DNA from: Steromphala cineraria
Lineage: Eukaryota; Mollusca; Gastropoda; Trochida; Trochidae
Direction of reading: 5' to 3'
DNA: 64,000 bases
Assembly: GCA_916613615.1 (NCBI GenBank)
Contig: OU744732.1
Location: forward strand, 32,263,950-32,327,949
In this document: piece after piece, positions 24,201-35,400 of the stretch
How the letters are laid out: each line of letters opens with the position of its first letter
Position numbering within the stretch: position 1 is the stretch's first letter
The notes under the pieces: generated by a model
Databases searched by the model: none
What the model was told of the DNA's origin: nothing
Seen by the model: the letters and a program-made list of their open reading frames with translations, nothing else
Program-made: the position numbers and the translations under genes

Positions 24201-27200
24201 AACACAATCATTGGTCTCTGACAACCGTATAGCTCCATACATTCTCTTTACCTCAAACCGTAACACAATCATTGGTCTCTGACAACCGTATAGCTCCATA
24301 CATTCTCTTTACCACAAACCGTAACACAATCATTGGTCTCTGACAACCGTATAGCTCCATACATTCTCTTTACCACAAACCGAAAAACAATCATTGGTCT
24401 CTGACAACCGTATAGCTTCATACATTCTCTTTACCTCAAACCATAACACAATCATTGGTCTCTGACAACCGTATAGCTCCATACATTCTCTTTACCACAA
24501 ACCATAACACAATCATTGGTCTCTGACAATCGTATATCTCCATACATTCTCTTTACCACACACCAAAACACAATCATTGGTCTCTGACAACCGTATAGGC
24601 CCATACATTCTCTTTACCACACACCAAAACACAATCATTGGTCTCTGACAACCGTATAGCTCCATACATTCTCTTTACCTCAAACCGTAACACAATCATT
24701 GGTCTCTGACAACAGTATAGCTCCATACATTCTCTTTACCTCAAACCGTAACACAATCATTGGTCTCTGACAACCGTATAGGCCCATACATTCTCTTTAC
24801 CACAAACCGAAAAACAATCATTGGTCTCTGACAACCGTATAGCTTCATACATTCTCTTTACCTCAAACCATAACACAATCATTGGTCTCTGACAACCGTA
24901 TAGCTCCATACATTCTCTTTACCTCAAACCATAACACAATCATTGGTCTCTGACAACCGTATAGCTCCATACATTCTCTTTACCACAAACCGTAACACAA
25001 TCATTGGTCTCTGACAACCGTATAGCTCCATACATTCTCTTTACCACAAACCGAAAAACAATCATTGGTCTCTGACAACCGTATAGCTTCATACATTCTC
25101 TTTACCTCAAACCATAACACAATCATTGGTCTCTGACAACCGTATAGCTCCATACATTCTCTTTACCTCAAACCGGAACACAATCATTGGTCTCTGACAT
25201 CCGTATTGGCCCAAACATTCTCTTTACCACAAACCGAAACACAATCATTGGTCTCTGACAACCGTATAGCTCCATATATTCTCTTTACCACAAACCGTAA
25301 CACAATCATTGGTCTCTGACAACCGTATAGCTCCATACTTTCTCATTACCTCAAACCGTAACACAATCATTGGTCTCAAACAACCGTATAGCTCCATACC
25401 TTCTCATTACCTCAAACCGTAACACAATCATTGGTCTCTGACAACCGTATAGCTCCAAACATTCTCTTTACCTAAAACCGAAACACAATCATTGGTCTCT
25501 GACAACCGTATAGCTCCATACATTCTCTTTACCTAAAACCGAAACACATTCATTGGTCTCTGACATCCGTATTGGCCCAAACATTCTCTTTACCACAAAC
25601 CGAAACACAATCATTGGTCACTGACAACCGTATAGCTCCATATATTCTCTTTACCACAGACCGAAACACAATCATTGGTCACTGACAACCGTATAGCTCC
25701 ATATATTCTCTTTACCTCAAACCGAAACACAATCATTGGTCTCTGACAACCGTATAGCTCCATACCTTCTCATTACCTCAAACCGTAACACAATCATTGG
25801 TCTCTGACAACCGTATAGCTCCATACATTCTCTTTACCACACACCGAAACACAATCATTGGTCTCTGACAGCCGTATAGCTCCATACTTTCTCATTACCT
25901 CAAACCGTAACACAATCATTGGTCTCTGACAGCCGTATAGCTCCATGTACCTTCTCATTACCTCAAACCGTAACACAATCATTGGTCTCTGACAACCGTA
26001 TAGCTCCATACATTCTCTTTACCACAAACCGAAACACAATCATTGGTCTCTGACAACCGTATAGCTCCATACATTCTCTTTACTTCAAACCGAAACACAA
26101 TCATTGGTCTCTGACAACCGTATAGCTCCATACATTCTCTTTACCACAAACCGAAACACAATCATTGGTCTCTGACAACCGTATAGCTCAAAACATTCTC
26201 TTTACCTCAAACCGAAACACAATCATTGGTCTCTGACAACCGTATAGCTCCATACATTCTCTTTACCTCAAACCGAAACACAATCATTGGTCTCTGACAT
26301 CCGTATTGGCCCAAACATTCTCTTTACCACAAACCGAAACACAATCATTGATCTCTGACAACCGTATAGCTCCATACATTCTCTTTACCTCAAACCGAAA
26401 CACAATCATTGGTCTCTGACATCCGTATTGGCCCAAACATTCTCTTTACCACAAACCGAAACACAATCATTGGTCTCTGACAACCGTATAGCTCCATACA
26501 TTCTCTTTACCTCAAACCGAAACACAATCATTGGTCTCTGACAACCGTATAGCTCCATACATTCTCTTTACCACAAACCGAATCACAATTGTCTCTGACA
26601 ACGGCAACACCGAGAGAAACTCGAAATACATGTTGTAGTACATTGACATACTCATTCTTAAAATTGTACAGAGATAAAATTTAAATGCTATATAAAGAGT
26701 CATTTTGTTCGGTAAGTTTGTTTTTTTGGGTTATATTTTCAGGAGAGATAAACGCGTTTTTTGGACACTTTCTAATAATTTGATGCCAATTTCACTGTTG
26801 CTGTGACAACGCACGTGCAAATTGCTTTGTAGCTTTGTTTAATCTCGCTTTGACATGAGCTATATGCCTTGCCACTATTTTAGCATATGAGTTGCCAAAG
26901 TTTAAAAGCAAGAAGCTCTGTAGCTCATCAGGCTTTGTATCCATTTTGCTTTAGGGTGTGGCAAATGAGGTTGGCCATTGTAGGGACCATAGGGTCACCA
27001 AAGCTATAAATTATAATCCACACTTGTCAAGGAGTCAGAGTGTACATAAAGCTTCAGCTTTCTAGGCCTCATGCTTCTAGATAATAAGATGATAAAAGGT
27101 GGCCACTGTGGCCCTTATTAGGGAGCACAAAGCCACTAAAGCTATAAAGAATAATCCACACTAGTCAGAAGTCTGTGCAAAGTTCAAGCTTTCTTTGCCT

Positions 27201-29390
27201 TATGTAGCAGTCTGATTAAAATCGACTGTGATTCGAGGAAAAAAAGTGTAAAAATATTATCTGTAGCGGGGTTCGAACCTCACCCAGCCCGGCTTTTCTC
27301 TCATTCAGACCGAGACGGAGAGGATTTCCCGAATGGTTCGAGTCCCAATAGAGACAATATATTTTATATTTTATTCCTCGGAGCACGGTCGATTTTAATC
27401 AGACTGCCTTATGTAGTAGTATGTACACAAGGTTTCGGCTAGTCAGGGAATATGTACACTTGATTTCAGCATTTAATTATAATCCACACAAGTCAGGGCT
27501 TTGTACACAAGGTTTCAGTTTTCTGGGTCTTATGCTTCTGGAGAAGAAGATGAAATTAGGTTTGAAGGGCGTGGCACCTGTGGCCCTTTTTAGGGGCAAC
27601 AGGGCCACCAAAGTAACAATTCCAATCCTCACTAGTCAAGGAGTCTGTTCACATAGTTTCAGCTTTCTATAGCTTCTGCTTCTGGAGAAAAAGATGAAAA
27701 TAGGCTGTAAGGGCGTGGCCCTTGTGGTCTTTAATAGGGGCAACATGGCCATCAAAGCGACAATTTTTAATCCTCACTAATCAGGAGTCTTTACACAAAG
27801 TTTCAGCTTTCTAGGCCTTATGCTTCTGGAGAAGAAGTAAACAATTCACAAAGTTTAAGGATGGATGGACGGACGCCGGACACCTTGTCATAAGCCAATC
27901 GGGCCTTACAGGCCAGATGAGCTAAAATGCACACAAAAACATGTTTTTCTATATCTATGAGTACCTTTGGTAACGATTTAATTAATAACTTACAATGGTA
28001 TTGATTATACCGTAACTGAGTAACTGAGGAGTTACCCACATTGCCTCAATTTTAACATACAAGTTGTTTTCTGTTGTTTATGACTTATCTCAAGATTCAA
28101 GAAACACAGCACTTCATAACTTCAATTTCAATCACAACGTTCTTTGACAACAGGAGGCCTTCTCGACAACTGTTCCTAATTTACTAAATAAACCGTTTCC
28201 TTCACTCAGTAAACTGGAAGTTTGTGGAACCATTTGAGAGGCTGTGTTGAGCGCTAAAAATGCTCTATTTAATATATGTTACCTGAATAAAGGAAATTTC
28301 TGAGGCGTTAAGTAAGAGAGTAAAACATTTTAAAGACATACATATGTCCTCATTAAAGTTTTGGAGAATTAAGTTTTGACACACGGTCACCCATTTTCTC
28401 CCCACAGAGGCAGATCAAGTCATGATATGTTGATACAGCAAAAAATTTTATTCTGAGAGAATGACGGTAACAAAAACTAATTTGCTTTCAGGCGAGAGAA
28501 AGTCGTTGCCAACCTTTGCTCACTTCGGTCGCACATAGAGAAAACCGGTTACCTAGCTAAACTTGGCCTTTGGTTGGAGTTTAATGTCATGCAGATTGAA
28601 ACATTTATAAAATCATTTTATTTTCATGTTTGAATTTGATGAGATAAAGTTAAACATTCTTAAGCATCATTTTCTTCGCTTGTTGATGTGATAAAGATAA
28701 AACTTAGGATATTACGAAATTATTTTGGGAATAATACGGTCTGTACTGGACGTGCAAACAAGGACATAAACAATGGTATTAAATTTGTATTGACCAAGTG
28801 AATGAACACAAGTTATATATAAGAACTCTAGGGAGAAAATTTCGACTTTGTTGATTTCTGATTACTGACACAATGTGAAATATTAGAGAATGATAAAATA
28901 GATATGTATAAGGCGCACATTTCCATTCACTTGTGCATGCTCAAGCCTCTACCAACAGTATACCCTCTCTAAACCAGACATATTTGTAGCTAGAAGGTCA
29001 CCACCAACAGTGCTTTACCAGGTACCCATTTCCTGCTTGGTGAACTAAGGCACATTTTGAATAAAGTCTGTTGCCCAAAGTGACACCACAAATTATTCAA
29101 CTTGTGTGCGGCGTAAGGAATAAACCCTTCAAACCCTCACTTATCCATGCAGCAATGAGCTGGTAACGCACTGCGGTCGACACGTGCCACGAATAATAAG
29201 GACATTTTTTGTTAACAAACACCAATTGATTTAAAAAATGAACTTTCTGGCCCTTAACGTTTATTTTCGAAATTTGACAGTTGCTTTTGTCTTAAAAACA
29301 CCTTGTTAATCGATAATAAGATAATTCAGATGGTTAACTTTCGTAACAAGTCCTTCTTACTTGTCAGACCGTATGACCCTTCAAGATCAC

Positions 29391-29431
<41 letters not shown>

Positions 29432-32400
29432 AACATATTTGTATTGCGCTGTTTTCCATGGCATCATGCTCAAAGCGCAAATAAAATTGAAGAAAGAGTC
29501 AATGGTCCAGTTGGAAAGCTTCTCTAAACAAATGTGTTTTGAGCAGTGTTTTGAAACTGAGAAAGTCACTACAATCTCGGAGATCTTGTGGCAGTGAGTT
29601 CCAAGCCACTGGTGCTGCATAGGCAAAGGATCTGTTCCCATACTGTATTGTTCTTATTCTAGGGACTACAAGCAGATTTTTGTCTTGTGAACGGAGCGAA
29701 CGAGATGGACTGTAAGAAGAGAGCAGACTGGACAAGTAGGTAGGGGCAGTTCCTGACAGACAGCGGAAGAGTCCAAACTTCTGTTTAGTATTTCAAGAGT
29801 TAACTATGTGACATTTGGACAAAAAAACTTTTCCTATGCAGTCCTATCTCTATGGAACTCTCTGCCCCTAGAATTTCGTTCTACACAAACTAACTCAGCT
29901 TTCAGAACTCTCCGCTCCCTCTAGCTCTTGGTTAACTTCAATAAACCCTCCAAGTGCGCTTTGAACATGATGTAGAGCATGGAAAGGCGACATACAAATT
30001 GAGTTGTATTACTTATTATTAATATGAACATGTTACTTACCGTCTGAGTCAGATTTCCTTCAAATTTGAAAAGTCCAATTTGCTGTGTTCTACGTGCGCC
30101 CTTCACGATGTTTTTGAAGTCGTAGTATTCTTCAAACAAGAAAGGAACGTATAAATCAATGTGCATCATACATAGGTGCACAGAACAGAGTATAGCACCC
30201 CCAGTTTTTAACAAATGTATAATGCTTTTATGAAAAGAAGCCAACATTTTGAACAATTAGTATCATCTGGCAGTGTGAACGAAAACATCACTAAACTAAC
30301 GTTTCACTCCCTTTAACTAACTGTATTTTCAATTGTCAAAATCCACTTTCTCTAACAGTTGAAAATGAAAATTTGTGTTGCTGAAATGTGATCATCAGTA
30401 TTCTTTTAATAAAAGGGATTTAACTTCAATTAATAACTTTTAATCAAAAGTCACCCGTTAAAGCAGTACGAAAATCACAAATTTAGAATTCTGTCGAATT
30501 AAATAAATTTTAAAATGAACATGTATGTCACTATTGACGACAATGGCTTGTCTAATGCAAGCAAACAAGTTTAACTAAGAAATTGAAATGAAAAGTTCAA
30601 ATTCTTTGAAATAACCTGTCATTGTAGCTTTATTTCACTTTGGAAAATACAACTAAAATGACAATGACCAACTAGCCTCTTAGCAAGCATGATAAAAGAT
30701 CATTTACTGTAATAAATTGGTGAAACAATGTCAACAATCAACCTAGAAAAATGCAACAGCGGCGATTAGTGGCTTCAAAGCTTAAAGGGGCAGTAGCACG
30801 TTTTTTGATAATTTTACATTTAAAATATTTCACTGATAATTGTAAGTTAATGCTAAATGTATTAATTTGACAGTATCAACCATCTCATTACACAACCCAA
30901 TCATCCATAGTCGGAGGGAAAAGTGTGAGATTCATATAAAAACCAGTGGCGGCCATGTTGTGTGAACACCTTTAATTCTTTTTGTGTAAGAAAAAGGAAT
31001 TGCATGGCTAAACTCTACGTTACATATTTGAATTATTACTGCTTCATATAGTTTAAATACATTGTATTTCAATTGGACTCATTAATTTTCATTTTCCTGA
31101 CATCACGTGATATTCCCCTTAAATGCGTGCTTCTGCCACCATAAGATATGAGATATATGTAATCACCAAATCGTATGTGAGAGGGTTTTCTTACTCAACA
31201 TTGTTTACAATAACGTATATGCATACCCTGATATCAATGCTCAAATGAATATCTAAAAAATTATGATCATTAATAAAATGTAAGAATAAGCATTGAAAAC
31301 ATAGATGTAAGAAAAGGCATATTACCGCCGAATTTCGTTTCCATGATGTTATCCCGACAATAATCTTCCTTTAATTCATAATGTAAAAAAATATTATCCA
31401 TTGGTTATTTAACGTGATAATCAGATATATACGTTTCTTACATGTACTTAATAACATCGTTATTAGACGAAAGTACGATCGGAAAGAATCTTCTCTTTAA
31501 AGATTAAGTATACAGTTAACAGTACAGCGTCTTAAAATGAGGGCCACATGACCCTCATTAGGGGTCACAGGGTCACCAAAGTTACAAATCATAATCCTCA
31601 CTAGTCAAGAAGTCTGTATACAAGGTTTCAGCTTTCTACACCATTTGGTTCTGGCCGACAATAGGTTTTTTGGGCGTGTCCCCTATGACCCTTGTAAGGG
31701 GTCACAAGGTTACGAAACTTACAAATTAAAATTCCCACCAGGAAAGGAGTCTGTACACAAAGATGCAGCTCTCAGGCCTTATGCTTCTGGAGGAGAAGTC
31801 GAAATGCACAAAGTTTACGGACGGATGGACGGGCGCCGGACACCATACCATGCCATAAGCTGATAGGGCCTTACAGGCCAGACAAAACTAACGGCTAGTT
31901 CGGGGCAACGTATTTTGTCTGGCATCCTGCTACATCAGCGTATATGTCTCCGCTAATGCTACAACCTATCCCCTGATATCCTCCTATGGTCTTCTGTCGT
32001 ATCGCTATATATAGCAAGCCAATCAAATGATGCTTTCCAGCGATAGCGGCAAACTAGTTTCTTGGCTTCGATCCGCGTGCTCACCTCGTGAATCAAATTA
32101 ACCAATAGGAGTGCTATTAGATAATAAATCTGATTCTCACTGCAGTCTCCCGCTAAGCTCCAAATCACGCGCTCTTAGATTTCAACGTGCGACATCACTA
32201 GACAACAGTGTATGGAGTTCGAAATAGTTTGACTGAAAACAGACAGGCTATAAATAGCGCTGAGCAACCACCCGTCAGCGATACGACAGAAGATCATAGA
32301 AGGATATCAGGAGATAGGTTGTAGCATTAGCGGAGACATATACGCTGATGTAGCAGGATGCTTGTCTGGTCCATTTAGGTCATTGAGGCCAAGTGAGGTC

Positions 32401-35400
32401 ATCAGAGCTGAGACTACAACAACCTGGTTCCCGGGCCCTGTTGCGCGTGCGCTAAGCTACTGTAGCGCACGCGGAAAAGGACCCGGGAACCAGGAACCAG
32501 GTTGAGACTATAAAATCTATTCAAATGAAATTGACATAAGTACTAACTTTTCACATCAAACGCTACAGTAGCATTGGCGCCCCCACAGGTCTGGTTCATG
32601 TTGGTTTCACACAACTCGCTACACTCATCCTCGTTCACCCGCTCACCCAGGGAGTCAAGAATACTGTTCTGCTTGGGGAAACAGCTGCACTGAGCCTGTC
32701 CCTTCTCTTGCTGTAAGAAATATAACAAATAGAGCCATTGGCTCTGTAGCTCATCAGGTTTCATATAAATTTTGCTTTAGGCAAATGTGCTTCTCCCTTG
32801 CTTGGGGCCTCAGGGTCACCAAATGTACAATCTAGAATCCTCCTTATCTAACTTAAAAATCTGCACACAAATCTAGACCTGATGTTTCTTAAGAAATACA
32901 TAAGAATAGGTTTTAAGGGCGTGGCCCCTGTGGCTCTTATTAGGGGTCACAGGACCACTAAAGTTACAATTTATAATCGTCACTTGTCAAGGAGTATGTA
33001 CACATAGATTCATCTTTCTATAGCTTATGCTTCTGGAGAAGAAGATGAAAATAGGCTTTAAGGGCGTCGCTCCTGTGGCCTGTGGTACACAACGTTTCAG
33101 CTTTCTTGGCCTTTTGCTTCTGGAGAAGTAGATGAAAATGCACAAAGTTTCCGGACGGATGCACGGACGGACGCCGGACACCATGCCATGCCATAAGCCA
33201 ATCGGGCCTTTCAGGCCAGATGAGCTAAAAATTAAGACCGAAGAATTCCAACGGCGAGAGGTGATGTTGATAGGTATAGAGGAGGGGACGTGTCACCTTG
33301 AGTAACCCCGCTACCTCGCCGCCCACACTACCCCTATCTGATTTAAGCAAAGATAACATGAATTTTGTAGCTTGTGTCATATCTATTGGAAGGTTCATGT
33401 AAAAACTACGTTGAAGAAATATCCCACCTGCTACCACACATCCTTATAGTGAACACAAATGTCCGATTAATCAAATCTTGCTTTGCAGTGTTGTAATTAT
33501 ATAGATAGCACAAAAACGATGGAGAAATTACTTACTTCGTTTGAACGATTTTTGGGTTACAACATACCAAAACATTTGGTGAACAAAATCAAATCAAACC
33601 AAACACAAATCAAAATTTTAACCGTAACAAATCGAATTAATTTTGAGTGTGAGAGTGAAATTCTTTAAGGTTATAAGTCGCTGAGTTTATGAAAGAGAGG
33701 GTTTGGATTAACTCACTAGAATACCCGCAAAACTTGCGACACCACAAGAAGATGTGCATGCTTCCACGGTTGGTTTAACCAGGTCCAGCCGGTCTGAACG
33801 CTGGAGCTTTTTGTTCGTACGGAAGCACCCGCTGTAGCCTTTGAAAACAAATCAATATTTACTTTATGTCAAACATCACTTTTGTACACCAGGAAAATAG
33901 TTTATTATTTACATCAACCTCTTACCGTTTTCAGAGTTGTGCGTGCACTCAAGGCCTCGATACCCAATTTTAAGTCCCCCCCCCCCCCCCCCCCCCCCGC
34001 TATCTCTCCTCTATTGTCCCATAGCAATGCTAACCTCCTGGTCATATTAGCAGCATTGCATTTTTGAAATTCAATGAAAATACCTCATTATAATGTGTCT
34101 ATTTACGCAGAAAATGCTAGCTATATGTATCAACGTCGACAAACTGACTAGCACAAAATAAAACTGTCAGGAAAATATTGATGTAAGTAAAACGCCGGAT
34201 TTAAAAAGTTTCGCATAGGGTTTACTGAAAAATAACAACTGTAATTATAAAATAGGCGAATATTTATCTTATAGCATGAGGTGCATCGTTGAAAATCTGC
34301 TATATCCCTGTAACGTAAATCTGTTTATAGATCATTACCATACTTGTAGGTTCTTGTGCATTTCACTTTCGTTAACATACAATTCCTTGTTTACCGTGTT
34401 TACCGGCATTTACAAGTCGGAAGGTCAAACATAAAAAATCTCAATGATTAACAAGAAGGTTCTGGAAAGGGATCTTGTAGTCACAACAGAGTTGCAATCT
34501 ACAGCAAGCCTTGTTGTACCTTATTCTCGTATATATTAATGTGCAAAGGTTTAGACGTGTGACACCATCTATAAAACTGAACTGAACACACGGAAGACAC
34601 AAGACTAGTTCTATATGAGAAGCATACAAAGAAAGATGTTATCAATCTCACATCATCATCATCATTATCATTCATGTTGGTATTACCCGTAACCATGCTC
34701 CGAAGATGTTTCCCCGGATGCTTCATCAGAATGGTTTCCCGCAATTTCTCATTGTCGAAGTAGAACCGTCTGTCGAACATGGCCACGAGAACCGCTGACG
34801 CGTGCGTCGCTAGCAACCCTCCCATTCTAGTCAATCAAACAAAAAGAAAATAACGAAATTTATCATTAATATCGCTCACATTCTACGTTAAATAGTGATC
34901 ATGATTTGATGAACATCCTTTTTGGATGCAGCTAGTTCAGGATTTACTTTTTACACATTTAAACTAACGCCTGAACTGCTGTTACTGCTGCTGTTGTTAC
35001 TACTACTATTACAACTGCTGCTGCTACTATTACTGCTATTACTAACACTACTACTACGACTACTGCTGCTACTACTGCTACCACAACTATTACTACTTCT
35101 CAAACTGCTGCTGCTACTACTACTGCTAATAATACTACTAGTGCTGCTGCTTCCGCTACTACTATTGCTGCTTCCGCTACTACTATTGCTGCTGCTACTG
35201 CTACTATTGATACTGCTGCTGCTACTATTACTTCTACTGCTGCTTTACTATCACTATTACTATTACTATTTCATCTTCTACTACTAGAACCACTTTAACT
35301 ACTACTACTAGTACTACTACTATTACTAATGCTGCTGCTACATATGCCACAAGACAACTTTTGTGACTACTCCTGAGTCCTACATCTTTTATAACAATTA

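Noticed and set aside
21295..26605. CRISPR array
   Set aside because: Units are contiguous 61-bp repeats with no unique spacers, in an animal intron; it is a satellite.
25794..26703. Short repeated ORFs reading MELYGCQRPMIVLRFEV and similar
   Set aside because: Chance frames across the 61-bp units; the period is not a multiple of three, so frames do not persist.
29303..29641. Poly-His, poly-Ile and poly-Met ORFs
   Set aside because: Caused by the (CAT)n microsatellite.
33225..33437. 70-codon minus-strand ORF lying between the two WSC exons of gene A
   Set aside because: Exon 6 and exon 7 join directly in phase to give a canonical WSC domain. Adding this piece in the required phase meets a stop, and it matches no domain.
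34922..35287. 121-codon poly-Leu ORF
   Set aside because: Translation of the CTG/CTA triplet tract.
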